Positions 34,126 through 44,184 are shown, numbered from the stretch's first letter. The stretch: DNA of 64,000 bases from Pedobacter zeae (GCF_014196715.1 NZ_JACIEF010000001.1:1-64000); one strand, 5' to 3'. Program-made: numbers and translations. The notes: generated by a model not told the origin, from the sequence alone.

Positions 34126-35823
34126 TTAAAAAGAATAAGTGAGCCCCCCGAAAATATTAAATCCATTCACCTGGTAATACAGATACCGGCTATAGTTTGT
34201 ATTTAAAATATTGTTTGCTTTGGCAAAAACAGAGAATTTTTTGTTGATACGATAATCTGCACCAAGACCTAAATCTACAAAACCTTTAACCGTAACGATT
34301 GATTCAATTGATGGGTTCGGAATCACATATTGAGATGGAGGAACCGGGTTAGCAATATTTACTTTTGCCTTAACATCATCCTGGATCACGACACCGGCAT
34401 TAAAGCTTAATTTTTTATTGTAAGTGTAAACCAAATTAGAGCTCACTTTTAAGCCGGGCTTAAACCAGGAGTAGGTTTCAGAAGCCGGTTTCCAGTCGTC
34501 GAGGTTTAATTTACCCGTCCATTTTAAGGCATCGCTTACCTGAACAGAAATTTCGCCCTCTAAGCCTGTTAATTTTGTTTTACCGAAATCGTAGATGACA
34601 TCAAACTTGTTAAAGTCAGTATAGTTATTGATAAACAATGGCATATCATCAAACTGTTTTACGTAAATACGGGCTTTGTAACCAAAACCCGGGCCACCAG
34701 TACCTTTAACCCCTGCACTGAAACTTAGTTTTTCAACAGTATTTTTAATTACTGCATTGCTGTTTAACCAAGGGTTTTCATCTGTAAAGCCTTTTAATGA
34801 GTTTCGGTTTACATCACCCTTAACTTCTCCGAAAACCTGTAAATAATCAGGAATCAAAGTAAAATCTGCGGTAACTGCCGGGAATATCCTGGAGCTGCTA
34901 ACAGCGCCAAACTCCTGTACAAAATTAATTCCGGCGGTAATTTTAGCTCCTTTAACCTGTAAACGGATATAGGGATTTAAACGCAAAAGGTTATTGCCAA
35001 CACTTGTCAGCGCATCTTTACTGTTGCCAAATTCGGTTGATGCTGCCAAACCTAAGTTTAAGGAATTGATGCGTTTGTTTACATAACCGTTTAAGCTCAG
35101 GTAGTTTTCTTTGGCACTAAATTTATCATTCCAGATATAGCCATTGGCTTTTAATGCGTAACTGAAAGCATCTTCATCTTCTGTAAAGTTCTTTACCAGT
35201 TCGCCTTCCAGTTCGATGGTGGTTAAAGCCTGCTTTTCCGGGTTAGGATTCAGGGTAGGTCGGTCATCATCTATCCCGTAAAAATAGGTGCCGTTACGTT
35301 CAAAATTAATCCTGCCGCTCACTGTATTTTGATCGAGGATACTGCGTCCAAAAATGCTTAACTGTTGGTTACTGCTGTTTTGTTTGTTCAGCTTTCCTTC
35401 CTGGCTAAAATGTTTAAAATAGCCGCCAAGCTGAAGGCCTTCATCTTTTCCGGTATTAAAATAGGCCTCCCCCAAAAGTGTAGCCAGCGAACCGAATGCA
35501 CCTTTAACATAATTGTTAACCAAAATACTCGCCTTTTCTTCGGCCAATGCCTGCGCCTGCAGTTTTTGGATATCGCTGTTCAACTCCAGCTTCCTGTCTA
35601 AAATGCTGTAGTTCAGCTTGGCTTTATAGGTTTTAATATCGTCCAAATTCGGACTTCTTCTCAGTTTTACTGCCTCTGCCAGAATGGGTTTATAAGGCCG
35701 AACAACTTCTATTTCTTCTTTTACAACACCTTTTTCATCAGTTTTTTTGTCCTGCGCCCGTGCAGTCATTAACCCGGCAGCCAAAAAAAACAGTGAACTA
35801 TATATATATTTAATCGATTTCAT
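34126..35823 (-). CDS. outer-membrane beta-barrel protein (TonB-receptor-like barrel)
   Basis: The 565-residue protein has a signal peptide (ending TARAQ near residue 24), a short conserved segment EEIEVVRPYKPILAEAVKLRRSPNLDD, then barrel strands to the C-terminal aromatic ending FNIFGGLTYSF. Late segments (FVDLGLGADYRINKKFSVFAKANNILN) resemble TonB-dependent receptor barrels, but no plug or TonB box is visible and the size is below that of a full receptor. It begins 4 bases after the stop of a large TPR protein. The pair probably forms an envelope complex; the role is unknown. Confidence 0.82.
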   Translation of the reverse strand: MKSIKYIYSSLFFLAAGLMTARAQDKKTDEKGVVKEEIEVVRPYKPILAEAVKLRRSPNLDDIKTYKAKLNYSILDRKLELNSDIQKLQAQALAEEKASILVNNYVKGAFGSLATLLGEAYFNTGKDEGLQLGGYFKHFSQEGKLNKQNSSNQQLSIFGRSILDQNTVSGRINFERNGTYFYGIDDDRPTLNPNPEKQALTTIELEGELVKNFTEDEDAFSYALKANGYIWNDKFSAKENYLSLNGYVNKRINSLNLGLAASTEFGNSKDALTSVGNNLLRLNPYIRLQVKGAKITAGINFVQEFGAVSSSRIFPAVTADFTLIPDYLQVFGEVKGDVNRNSLKGFTDENPWLNSNAVIKNTVEKLSFSAGVKGTGGPGFGYKARIYVKQFDDMPLFINNYTDFNKFDVIYDFGKTKLTGLEGEISVQVSDALKWTGKLNLDDWKPASETYSWFKPGLKVSSNLVYTYNKKLSFNAGVVIQDDVKAKVNIANPVPPSQYVIPNPSIESIVTVKGFVDLGLGADYRINKKFSVFAKANNILNTNYSRYLYYQVNGFNIFGGLTYSF

Positions 35824-35827
35824 AATG

Positions 35828-38800
35828 CTACTTCTTCTGGTTTAGTTTTTCAAGTTTTTCTTTGGCCGTAGGAATGATATCATCCTTGCCTTCGTAATTA
35901 TCAATAATACTGAGAAGTGTGCTCTTTGCCTGCAAATTATCTTTCAGGGCAACATAGTTATCCGATAAAAGAATAAATGCTTTAGCTACCCAATAATCAT
36001 AAGCGGCCATGTTGTTGATCAGATCAAAACAGGTTTTGGATGAGGTTTTATAATCACCTTTGTTATATTCTACCAAAGCCAGGTTGTATTTTGCCTCGGC
36101 TGCGGCAACTGTTTTGGTTTTGGCCACTACGTTTTTAAATTCCTTAACTGCGGTGGTGGTATCGCCTTTCAGCAAATAGGCTTTCCCCGAGAATAAACCT
36201 GAACTGTTTTTCTCTTCTTCAGAAGCTTTTTCCGAATCTTTGGTCAGTTGTGCATATTTCAGCATATCATCTGGCATGTTTAAAGCGGTGTAAGCCTTTA
36301 ACAGGTTATTGATGGCGAAGCTGTAGTGCGATTTATAATCGGTTGTGGTTTCCAGTCTTTTCAGGTAAACAATGGCCTCATTGTATTTCTTCTGATTTAA
36401 GAACAATTGCGAAATGCTTACGAGTGAGCGTTCAGTATAATCGCTGGTCCAGTCGTTTAAGATAAATTCATAATCCGGGATCGCCTCATCCGGACGTTTT
36501 AATTTTACCAGCGATTCGGCCCTGATAAATTTGGCTTCTTTCTCATGATTGGCTTTCGGGAATTTATCAAAATAAGCATTAACGGCCTGGAACGCACCGT
36601 TGGCATCGCCTTTTAAATAAAGGTTGTTTACGGCAGCGAAAACAATATTATCCTGCTCATTGCTCGAGTAATTGCCCAGTGGCGTAGTATTGGCATAGGC
36701 AATAAAACCATTTGCATCACCACGGTCTACATAAATGTTTTTGATAGACTCCATAGCCTGTTTGGCTTCATCAGAGGTTGGGTAATCAGCAATCACCTTT
36801 TTAAACGATTCTAAAGCAGCATCGTCCTGATCCTGGTTGTACTGAACTAAGCCAATCGTTACCAGTGCTTTTGCTACGTAGCTGCTGTGTGGGTATTTGG
36901 CAATTAAGGCTACAAGATCTGATTTTGATTTATCGAAATCTCCTTTATTAAAGTAAGTATAGGCCGTTTCGAAACCGGCATCGTCTGCATAATTCGAGTT
37001 TGGAAAAGCCTTTAATAAATTTTGCATGGTTGCGATTTTCGCATCATATTGGTTTTCCAATCCCTGGATCATCCCTTTCTGGAACGTGGCATAATCTTCA
37101 GAAGCAGTGTGCCTGCTGATGATTTTGTTATAATTTGCCATTGCGTCGCCATAATTTTTATTCACAAAATAGGAGTCGGCTAAACGGATGGTTGCATCAT
37201 CAATGGTTTTTTGGTCTTTATCATTGCCTGCCAAAAATTTTTCGAAATAATTTGCTGCCTTACTATATTTTTCGTCCTCGAAAGCGGCATAGGCCAGGGC
37301 ATAGTTCGCAAAATTATAAACGCCGGTTTTATCTGCATCCGGCATTTTCAAAAACTTTTCGAAAGTGGTAACCGATTCTCCGTATTTACGCAGTTCGTAC
37401 ATCGATTCTGCTTTCCAGTAAGTATTTAAAGCATTTATTTCATTGTCTTCTGGGAACTTTTCGGAGCGTAAAAACATCGATAACGCATTAGGGAAGGCCC
37501 TTTCGTTATAAAATTCTAATCCACGGAAATAAGTAACTTTCTGATAAGCCTCTTTAGCCTCGAGGTTTTTGTCGGGAATAGGCTCCAGAATATCTACAGC
37601 TGCCTGGTAATTTTTGGTGGTTAATAAAACCTCACCCAATAAAGTTTTGGCTTCGTTTATCTTGCGCGATTTTGGAAAGGTTTTTAAGAAACCCTGGGTC
37701 GCTTCTAAAGCTTGTTGATGGAATTCTAATTCGTAACTTAACTTGGCATAGTTTAACCAGGCTTCTTCCTGTATAGCCTTATCGAAGCTTAAACGCGAAG
37801 CCCTGAAAAAAGCACTCTGCGCTTTCTGCTTGTTACCTAACTGGATAAAAGCTTTACCCAGGGTGTGCATACCGTTTTGCAGGTAAATATCATCGGTATT
37901 TAACTTTTCTAATACGGCTACTGATTCTTTATATTTTTTATTCTGGAATAAGGAGTAACCGTACTGGTAAATAAAGAGGTTGTTCTTGGTTTCGTTTTTA
38001 TCTTTGGCATAATATTCAGCAAAATACTTTTCGGCATTTTTGAATTCAGATTTTGCAAAATAAGATGCCGCTACCAAACTCAGCATTTCCGGTTCGAACT
38101 GCTGTTTGGTTTTTTGAATGGCCGCCAAAGCATAGCTGATCACATCGTCATAGCGCTCGTCAAGATAGTACATCGAAGTGATGTAGTAGGGATAGCTGGC
38201 CTCATAGGTAGGAGAACCCTTTAACTTTTCGAAGTTGGCCAAAGCCGTTTTATACTCTTTATTTAAGTAATTGATATAAGCAAAGTAGTAGGTGGCACTT
38301 TCCTGAAAATCGCCTTCTTCTTTTTTAACCTTTTCGAACAAAGGCTCGGCTTTGTCGTAGTCTTTAAGTTCAAAATAGGCATAACCCTGTTTAAACTGGT
38401 ATTCATTTCTTTGTTTGCCCGAAAGGGTGGAAGGGTCTGTTTTCTCAAACCATTCTAAAGATTTTTTATAGTTTTTCTGGTTAAAATAAGTTTTTCCAAC
38501 ATAAAAATAAGCCAGTTTGGTATTCGGGTTTAACGGATAATCGCGGATAAAAGCCTGAAACAAACTCTCGGCATCGCTATTGGTTAACTCTAACGCGCAA
38601 ACGGCAGCATAGAATTTGGCATTCTCCTTTAGTAAAGACAGTTCGGAGTTGCTTTCTGTTTGTGTAGAAGGTTTATAGCGTTGCAGCTCAACCAGTTTAA
38701 ACTGTTGTGCAGCCGCAGTGTATTTTTCTTTCTCTAATAATTCTAAGCCCGTTTGATAGTTTTTGTTAAGGTTCTGCACGGCGCTAACTTGGGCGTAGGT

Positions 38801-38860
38801 GCTAAAACCTCCTGCTAAAATTAGCGGAATTAATAAGTATTTTTTCTGCATTGGTTTCAA
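35828..38860 (-). CDS. large periplasmic tetratricopeptide-repeat protein
   Basis: The 1010-residue exported protein has a signal peptide (LLIPLILAGGFSTYAQ) followed by tandem TPR helices along the whole length, for example AYFYVGKTYFNQKNYKKSLEWF, ATYYFAYINYLNKEYKTALANF and ADSYFVNKNYGDAMANYNKI. Such arrays act as protein-binding scaffolds. The start may be the Met at codon 4 (38851). The outer-membrane barrel gene follows after 4 bases, so the two are likely partners, the TPR protein sitting in the periplasm. No catalytic domain is seen. Confidence 0.9.
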   Translation of the reverse strand: MKPMQKKYLLIPLILAGGFSTYAQVSAVQNLNKNYQTGLELLEKEKYTAAAQQFKLVELQRYKPSTQTESNSELSLLKENAKFYAAVCALELTNSDAESLFQAFIRDYPLNPNTKLAYFYVGKTYFNQKNYKKSLEWFEKTDPSTLSGKQRNEYQFKQGYAYFELKDYDKAEPLFEKVKKEEGDFQESATYYFAYINYLNKEYKTALANFEKLKGSPTYEASYPYYITSMYYLDERYDDVISYALAAIQKTKQQFEPEMLSLVAASYFAKSEFKNAEKYFAEYYAKDKNETKNNLFIYQYGYSLFQNKKYKESVAVLEKLNTDDIYLQNGMHTLGKAFIQLGNKQKAQSAFFRASRLSFDKAIQEEAWLNYAKLSYELEFHQQALEATQGFLKTFPKSRKINEAKTLLGEVLLTTKNYQAAVDILEPIPDKNLEAKEAYQKVTYFRGLEFYNERAFPNALSMFLRSEKFPEDNEINALNTYWKAESMYELRKYGESVTTFEKFLKMPDADKTGVYNFANYALAYAAFEDEKYSKAANYFEKFLAGNDKDQKTIDDATIRLADSYFVNKNYGDAMANYNKIISRHTASEDYATFQKGMIQGLENQYDAKIATMQNLLKAFPNSNYADDAGFETAYTYFNKGDFDKSKSDLVALIAKYPHSSYVAKALVTIGLVQYNQDQDDAALESFKKVIADYPTSDEAKQAMESIKNIYVDRGDANGFIAYANTTPLGNYSSNEQDNIVFAAVNNLYLKGDANGAFQAVNAYFDKFPKANHEKEAKFIRAESLVKLKRPDEAIPDYEFILNDWTSDYTERSLVSISQLFLNQKKYNEAIVYLKRLETTTDYKSHYSFAINNLLKAYTALNMPDDMLKYAQLTKDSEKASEEEKNSSGLFSGKAYLLKGDTTTAVKEFKNVVAKTKTVAAAEAKYNLALVEYNKGDYKTSSKTCFDLINNMAAYDYWVAKAFILLSDNYVALKDNLQAKSTLLSIIDNYEGKDDIIPTAKEKLEKLNQKK

Positions 38861-38993
38861 ATATGGTTGGTACTAAATTAGAAATAGTATCAAAGCTTAT
38901 CAACAGAAGTAATTAACATCTGTTAATAACACAAATAAACGACTGGATTTTTGGTTTGGTATTAAGGTGTATACGAATGTGGAAAAGTTGAAG

Positions 38994-39079
38994 GGTTCAT
39001 TGGTCATTTGTTCACTAGTCATTGGTACCGCCACTTCCAGTAGGGGTTCATTGGTTCATTCGTCAATAGTTCATTGGTA
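38994..39079. repeat. degenerate CATTGGTT-type repeat, family E
   Basis: Short units such as TTCATTGGTC, GTTCACTAGTCATTGG and GGTTCATTGGTTCATTCG recur. It is the reverse-complement version of the larger array at 53171-53350. Confidence 0.65.
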
Positions 39080-39089
39080 CCACCGCATC

Positions 39090-39128
39090 CGTCATTGTGA
39101 AGCGGCTTTTCAGCTAACAAAGCAATCT
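39090..39128. repeat. partial intergenic repeat, family B
   Basis: CGTCATTGTGAAGCGGC, then CTAACAAAGCAATCT, matches one end of the copy at 33917-33974. The rest of the 434-base gap 38861-39294 shows no supported gene. Confidence 0.5.
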
Positions 39129-39294
39129 AGTAGAAGGGGTAACTAGTCAATCATATAAATTGGTTAATTGCCATAAGCTATTAGCAATGGATTATTTACT
39201 AATGCATTGCTAAAAAAGATGCTGGATTTAGTCCTTTTGGCAAGATGCTAGATTATGCACTCTGCACTAATGAACGATGACCAATTGAACTAAC

Positions 39295-40224
39295 CTATCC
39301 CTGGCTTGCTAGTAAATACAGCACCGCCATTCTTACCGCCACGCCGTTTTCTACCTGTTCTAAAATGATCGATTGTTTGCTGTCGGCCACATCGCTGGTG
39401 ATCTCCACACCACGGTTAATCGGGCCCGGGTGCATTACCACGATTTCTTTATCCAAGTTATCCAAGATCTGTTTATTTAAGCCATACATCATAGCATATT
39501 CCCTTAAAGATGGGAAATATTTAATGTCCTGGCGCTCCAGCTGGATACGCAGCATATTGGCTACGTCGCACCAGTTTAGGGCTTTAATGAGGTTGTGTTC
39601 TACTTTTACCCCCAGTTGGTGGATATTTTTCGGGATCAAGGTAGTTGGTCCGCATACCATTACCTCGGCACCTAGGCGCTGTAAGCAAAGGATGTTCGAG
39701 ATGGCTACGCGTGAGTGTAAAATGTCGCCTACAATGACTACTTTTTTACCGGCTACATCGCCAAGTTTCTGACGGATGGAGAAAGCATCAAGCAAAGCCT
39801 GTGTAGGGTGTTCGTGCGCACCATCGCCGGCATTTACAATCTGCGCCTTTACGTGTTTACTTAAAAACTGACCGGCACCTGCATAGGGATGACGCATCAC
39901 CACCATATCAACTTTCATTGATAAGATATTGTTTACGGTATCAATAAGGGTTTCGCCTTTGCTTACCGATGAAGATGAAGCAGCAAAATTAATCACATCG
40001 GCCGAAAGCCTTTTTTCTGCGAGCTCGAAAGAAAGTTTGGTACGCGTAGAATTTTCAAAAAAGATATTGGCAATCGTAATATCGCGGAGTGAAGGAACCT
40101 TTTTGATGGGCCTGTTAATCACTTCCTTGAAATTATCTGCAGTTTCGAAAATCAATTCGATATCATTCCGGTTAATATCTTTAATGCCTAAAAGATGTCG
40201 GGTTGATAGTTTTTCTGCTGCCAT
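39295..40224 (-). CDS. pyrB: aspartate carbamoyltransferase catalytic subunit
   Basis: The 309-residue enzyme joins carbamoyl phosphate and aspartate, the committed step of pyrimidine synthesis. The carbamoyl-phosphate site is FFENSTRTKLSFE; MRHPYAGAG, HPTQALLDAFS and VMHPGPINRGVE are further hallmarks. The length matches the family. It follows pyrR by two bases, so both are one transcript. No pyrI regulatory subunit is adjacent, so allosteric control is not evident here. Confidence 0.96.
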   Translation of the reverse strand: MAAEKLSTRHLLGIKDINRNDIELIFETADNFKEVINRPIKKVPSLRDITIANIFFENSTRTKLSFELAEKRLSADVINFAASSSSVSKGETLIDTVNNILSMKVDMVVMRHPYAGAGQFLSKHVKAQIVNAGDGAHEHPTQALLDAFSIRQKLGDVAGKKVVIVGDILHSRVAISNILCLQRLGAEVMVCGPTTLIPKNIHQLGVKVEHNLIKALNWCDVANMLRIQLERQDIKYFPSLREYAMMYGLNKQILDNLDKEIVVMHPGPINRGVEITSDVADSKQSIILEQVENGVAVRMAVLYLLASQG

Positions 40225-40226
40225 TT

Positions 40227-40775
40227 TTATTTATTGTTGTCCGATATTAAAATCACTTTGTCTTCACTTCCTTCGCTCGCCCAGGTTACTTTTACCTGTT
40301 GCGAGTTTAAGCTATCTACCTGATGGCCAATGTAATCCGGTTCTATAGGTAAATGCCTGCTAAACCTACGGTCTATTAAAACTAAAAGCTCCACTTTCTC
40401 TGGTCGGCCATAAGCAAGTAAGGCATCAAGTGCTGCCCTAATGGTTCTTCCGGTCCAAAGTACATCGTCAATTAAGATCACTTTTTTGCCTTCGATAATA
40501 AAATCGATCGAGTTGCTGCTCGCGGTAACCAACCCATCTTTACGGCGAAAATCGTCTCTGAAGAAAGTAATATCGAGATTGCCCTTTACTATTTTCTTGT
40601 TTTTATGGATGGTTTGTAATTCCTGGTGAATACGGTCTGCCAAAAAAATACCCCTTGGCTGGATGCCAATTAAAACCGTATTGGAGAAATCGTCGTGGTT
40701 TTCAATTAATTGATGGCAGAGCCTCTTAATTGTAATCTGAATTTTTTGCCCGTCAAGAAGTGTTTTCTTTTGCAT
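40227..40775 (-). CDS. pyrR: bifunctional PyrR regulator/uracil phosphoribosyltransferase-like protein
   Basis: The 182-residue protein has the type I phosphoribosyltransferase motif VILIDDVLWTGRTIRAALDAL, the flexible-loop region and the final SLNSQQVKVTW segment as in PyrR. In Firmicutes PyrR binds pyr leader RNA; whether it does so in Bacteroidota is uncertain, and no pyr-type leader is visible because the promoter box ends 15 bases before the start. MQKKTLLDGQKIQITIKRL at 40775 is chosen: the earlier ATG at 40793 overlaps the TATATTTG promoter box. It is the first gene of the pyrR-pyrB pair. Confidence 0.92.
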   Translation of the reverse strand: MQKKTLLDGQKIQITIKRLCHQLIENHDDFSNTVLIGIQPRGIFLADRIHQELQTIHKNKKIVKGNLDITFFRDDFRRKDGLVTASSNSIDFIIEGKKVILIDDVLWTGRTIRAALDALLAYGRPEKVELLVLIDRRFSRHLPIEPDYIGHQVDSLNSQQVKVTWASEGSEDKVILISDNNK

Positions 40776-40790
40776 TGAAGAAGGATTGGG

Positions 40791-40798
40791 CAAATATA
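40791..40798 (-). promoter_or_regulatory. -7 promoter box TATATTTG for pyrR-pyrB
   Basis: It matches TAnnTTTG on the minus strand and fixes the pyrR start at 40775 rather than 40793. The leader would be about 10 bases. Confidence 0.5.
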
Positions 40799-40940
40799 TA
40801 AAAATGTTTTAAGCTAAGAAAGTGGAATGCAGATTGTTTATGGCTTTACCCTTAAATTGTTCTGTTACAAGATTAAAAACTGTTTTTCTTATGCTATTTT
40901 TTTGGAAAGCAATGGTTGCTTTTCCGCTTAATGTTAGTCC

Positions 40941-40996
40941 GGCTGTACACTGTAGTCCCGATTTGCAATCGTGAGCTGCCGTTTCCATCCGGTTTA
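40941..40996. repeat. family D repeat with central hairpin CGATT-TGC-AATCG
   Basis: GGCTGTACACTGTAGTCC, then the hairpin, then GAGCTGCCGTTTCCATCC and GGTTTA, matches the layout of 49372-49447. The flanks are kept and the centre differs. Confidence 0.55.
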
Positions 40997-41071
40997 GGTG
41001 GCCAGTTTTTGCAATTATTCAGGGTAAAACCAAACGCATTATATTCATCAATATTCTTATTTTTATAACTT

Positions 41072-41473
41072 ATGATGCAAAAACCTGTAATCTTTTTTGA
41101 TGGTGTTTGTAACCTCTGTCACTCATCTGTTCAGTTTGTCATTGCGCATGATAAAAAGGATCAATTCAGATTTACTCCGCTACAAGGTGATTATGCCAGA
41201 GAAATGCTGCCAAAATTTAATGTGGATACAGAAAAATTGAATACCATTTTGTTATTGGAAGATGGAAAACTCTACATCAAATCTTCTGCAGCACTAAGGA
41301 TAGCCCGAAAACTTAATGGATTATTTCCGCTTTTGTACGTATTTCTCATTGTTCCCAAATTTATACGCGACTGGTTTTACGATATGATTGCCAAAAACCG
41401 TTACAAATGGTGGGGAAAGCAGGAGAGTTGCTGGCTGCCAACGCCCGAATTAAAAAGTAAGTTTTACCCTTAG
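41072..41473 (+). CDS. DCC family (DUF393) thiol-disulfide oxidoreductase-like protein
   Basis: The 133-residue protein opens with the DxxCxxC signature, Asp10-Cys13-Cys16 in FFDGVCNLCH, and continues with FRFTPLQGDYAREML and SSAALRIARKLNG, as in DCC proteins related to thioredoxins. Redox function is predicted from the family but unproven. A second ATG directly follows the first, so the start may be 41075. It converges on a small membrane-protein gene two bases away. Confidence 0.9.
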   Translation: MMQKPVIFFDGVCNLCHSSVQFVIAHDKKDQFRFTPLQGDYAREMLPKFNVDTEKLNTILLLEDGKLYIKSSAALRIARKLNGLFPLLYVFLIVPKFIRDWFYDMIAKNRYKWWGKQESCWLPTPELKSKFYP

Positions 41474-41475
41474 TT

Positions 41476-41676
41476 TTATGGTTTGTTTTTCTTTCCACGC
41501 GGCGACCACAACCAAAGCGATAATACAATTAATGGAATACAGATGCTCAATGAAATTACAATCAGAATCGGACGCTGTTTAACCATGTCTGCTTCCTGGG
41601 AGATAAAAACGTATACTGCCTCTTTGATGGCAAATAGGGTAACAAGGGTAGAGAGAACAGCCAATAGTTTACGCAT
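41476..41676 (-). CDS. small two-helix membrane protein
   Basis: This 66-residue protein has a helix at about 3-24 (LLAVLSTLVTLFAIKEAVYVF), a loop, a second helix at about 37-56 (ILIVISLSICIPLIVLSLWL) and a basic tail (SPRGKKNKP). The charge pattern favours it over the overlapping plus-strand frame. The function is unknown. Confidence 0.6.
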   Translation of the reverse strand: MRKLLAVLSTLVTLFAIKEAVYVFISQEADMVKQRPILIVISLSICIPLIVLSLWLWSPRGKKNKP

Positions 41677-41723
41677 GGTTTAATTTTTACTGCAAAGATT
41701 GCATAAATTTTTAAAAACAAGAA

Positions 41724-41748
41724 TCATGCTGAACTAAATTCAGCATGA
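41724..41748. terminator. hairpin TCATGCTGAA/TTCAGCATGA, family C repeat acting as likely terminator
   Basis: Perfect 10-base arms with a 5-base loop lie downstream of the DUF779 gene. On the minus strand the hairpin is followed by TTCTTGTTTTT. The same core words recur at 49238-49525. Confidence 0.55.
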
Positions 41749-41814
41749 CAGGCAGTAAACAAAAATTCGGCCGGATTGCTCCAAACGGACCTGTGTTTAC
41801 GAACTAAACGAAAA

Positions 41815-42189
41815 TTATTCTGCTGTTTTAACAGGCTCAAGATTTTTCAGTTCTTCTTCGGAGAACAGGCGGTAATGGATCTTGAATGTCTTTTGAAGTG
41901 GGGTTTCTAAAGAAAATCCACCAACGCCAAAGCCATCCAGCACATCTAAAGTAAAATGTGAGGATTTCCAGTATTCAAAAAGGTCCCGGTCTACCCAAAA
42001 TTCGCAGCCCTCTACTTCGCCCAAACAAACATCACGCATACGGAGGTAATAACCGCCTTTTTCAAAACATTGGGGTTGTGTACCTTCACAGCAGCCTCCC
42101 GCCTGATAGAACATCAGTTCCCCATGTTGTTCTTTTAAAATTGCAATCAGCTCTTTTGCTTTTGCTGTGCTGTCTATTCGCTTAATCAT
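41815..42189 (-). CDS. DUF779 family protein, aldehyde dehydrogenase neighbour
   Basis: The 124-residue protein has the DUF779 signature: HGELMFYQAGGCCEG with paired cysteines, CFEKGGYYLRMRDVCLGEV and a final FSLETPLQKTFKIHYRLFSEEE. The family is often encoded beside aldehyde dehydrogenases, as here (ALDH 156 bases upstream on the same strand). Its biochemical role is unknown; metal binding by the Cys-Cys pair is a guess. Confidence 0.88.
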   Translation of the reverse strand: MIKRIDSTAKAKELIAILKEQHGELMFYQAGGCCEGTQPQCFEKGGYYLRMRDVCLGEVEGCEFWVDRDLFEYWKSSHFTLDVLDGFGVGGFSLETPLQKTFKIHYRLFSEEELKNLEPVKTAE

Positions 42190-42345
42190 AGTGATGTATA
42201 GATGGTTTTACTGTTCTTCGCATTTCAATAGTTGTATCGTTCATGGTCTAATGGCTGATAGCCGTATTGCTAAATTAATTTTCGCAAGGTTCGGCTTTTA
42301 TGAAACACGAGGCCATGAACTAACCAACTACGAACTATGATCTGA

Positions 42346-43851
42346 CTAAAAGAAACCTAATTTATTTTTATCATATGAAATGAGCATGTTTTTAGTCTGA
42401 CGGTAATGGCCCAACATCATTTTATGATTCTCTCTGCCAACTCCTGATTGTTTATATCCTCCGAAGGGTGCGCCTGCCGGGTAAGAGTGGTATTGATTTA
42501 CCCATACACGTCCTGCTTGTATGGCGTGCGGTACCTGGTAAAGTTCGTGTGCATCGCGTGTCCAAACACCGGCACCCAAACCATACAACGTATCATTTGC
42601 AATTTCAATCGCCTCTTCGACGGTTTTAAAGGTGGTAACGGCCAATACCGGGCCGAAAATTTCCTCCTGGAAGATCCGCATTCTATTATGGCCCTTGAAA
42701 ATGGTGGGTTTGATGTAATATCCCCCGCCCAACTCACCAGCTAATTTATTTACTTCTCCGCCGGTTAACACTTCTGCACCTTCTTCTTTACCTAATTTAA
42801 TGTATTGCGCAATTTTTTCATATTGGATTTTCGAAGCTTGTGCACCCATCATTACCGTTTTATCCAAAGGATTTCCTATTTTAATGGCTTCAGTTCTTTC
42901 AATCACTTTAGCTATAAATCTTTCATAAATATCTTCCTGAACCAATAAGCGTGATGGACAGGTACAAATCTCGCCCTGATTTAAAGCGAACATCACTGCG
43001 CCTTCTACCGCTTTATCTAAAAAGGCATCGTCTTCATCCATTACCGAGCTAAAGAAAATGTTAGGTGATTTACCCCCCAGTTCCAAGGTAACCGGTATGA
43101 TATTCTCGGTAGCATACTGCATCACTAACCTGCCGGTAGGCGTAGATCCGGTAAATGCGGCTTTTGATATTTTTGGATTGGTAACCAGGGCGCGGCCAAG
43201 TTCTGCTCCAAAACCATTCACTACATTCACCACTCCCGGGGGCAATAGGTCGCCAATCAGTTCCATCAACACCATAATTGAAATCGGCGTACTCTCAGCT
43301 GGTTTCAGCACTACGCAATTACCCGCTGCAAGTGCCGGAGCCAGTTTCCATATCCCCATCAGGAGTGGGAAATTCCACGGAATAATCTGGGCCACCACGC
43401 CAATTGGCTCATGAACAATAAGGGAAACAGTGTTTTGATCAAGTTCGGATAACGAACCTTCCTCAGCGCGGATCACCCCCGCGAAATACCTGAAGTGGTC
43501 TATACCAAGCGGTAAATCAGCTGCCAGCGTTTCTCTAACTGCTTTTCCATTGTCGATGGTCTCAACAGTTGCCAGATATTCAAGGTTATCTTCCATCCGT
43601 TGCGCAATTTTATTTAAGATAATACTTCTTTCAGTTGAGGAGGTTTTGCTCCAGGTTTTAAAAGCTTCATGCGCCGCATCAATAGCCAATTCTAAATCCT
43701 CTTTGGTAGAATGTGCCGCTTTGGTAAATACTTTGCCATCAATCGGGGATATATTGTCAAAATAAGCCCCTTTAACCGGTGCTACAAATTTTCCTCCGAT
43801 ATAGTTATCGTAATGGGATTTGAATGATGGTTTTTCCATTAAATTTTCCAT
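42346..43851 (-). CDS. NAD(P)-dependent aldehyde dehydrogenase (acetaldehyde dehydrogenase II/ExaC-like)
   Basis: The 501-residue enzyme oxidises aldehydes to acids. The catalytic Cys296 lies in [11 protein letters not shown] and the general base Glu257 in [22 protein letters not shown] and FTGSTPTGR form the coenzyme site. The N-terminus [23 protein letters not shown] and the CTCPSR variant resemble ExaC/AcoD acetaldehyde dehydrogenases used with ethanol or acetoin. The start could be the Met at codon 5 (43839). It is flanked by DUF779 downstream and a divergent AraC regulator upstream, a recurring module. Confidence 0.93.
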   Translation of the reverse strand: MENLMEKPSFKSHYDNYIGGKFVAPVKGAYFDNISPIDGKVFTKAAHSTKEDLELAIDAAHEAFKTWSKTSSTERSIILNKIAQRMEDNLEYLATVETIDNGKAVRETLAADLPLGIDHFRYFAGVIRAEEGSLSELDQNTVSLIVHEPIGVVAQIIPWNFPLLMGIWKLAPALAAGNCVVLKPAESTPISIMVLMELIGDLLPPGVVNVVNGFGAELGRALVTNPKISKAAFTGSTPTGRLVMQYATENIIPVTLELGGKSPNIFFSSVMDEDDAFLDKAVEGAVMFALNQGEICTCPSRLLVQEDIYERFIAKVIERTEAIKIGNPLDKTVMMGAQASKIQYEKIAQYIKLGKEEGAEVLTGGEVNKLAGELGGGYYIKPTIFKGHNRMRIFQEEIFGPVLAVTTFKTVEEAIEIANDTLYGLGAGVWTRDAHELYQVPHAIQAGRVWVNQYHSYPAGAPFGGYKQSGVGRENHKMMLGHYRQTKNMLISYDKNKLGFF

Positions 43852-43867
43852 AATTATTATTGATTAT

Positions 43868-43875
43868 CAAATTTA
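43868..43875 (-). promoter_or_regulatory. -7 promoter box TAAATTTG for the aldehyde dehydrogenase
   Basis: It matches TAnnTTTG on the minus strand, 16 bases before the start codon. Confidence 0.45.
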
Positions 43876-43891
43876 AAAAGCCATCATGAGC

Positions 43892-43987
43892 GGGATTAGG
43901 TACAGGACATAATAACATTGCTCATCATGATTTTTGTGGTAATAAGATTTGGTTGATACAAACCTAATGGCAAAGGGTTGGGTACAG
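43892..43987. promoter_or_regulatory. direct repeats TTAGGTACAG and TTGGGTACAG between aldehyde dehydrogenase and araC
   Basis: The two near-identical decamers end at 43905 and 43987, 82 bases apart, inside the 333-base divergent intergenic region. They are candidate AraC binding half-sites. No gene is seen in this gap. Confidence 0.35.
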
Positions 43988-44184
43988 ATAGCATAATCAG
44001 ATCAATTGATAGCATTATTGTTTCAGGTTTTGTAATCTTCTTGAAACAGTATGTATTCAGGTGGCCAGCCCGTGCAGGTTTTCTCATTTAGCAGTAAAAG
44101 GAGCGCTTTGGGCAAGATTAAAAAACAGACCGAAATTTTTATATTTGATGATAGTAAATAGATCTAACCAAATTATTTCGGTTT

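Noticed and set aside
33843..34166. 107-codon minus-strand frame
   Set aside because: It spans a family B repeat, a terminator and the end of the barrel gene; the composition is not protein-like.
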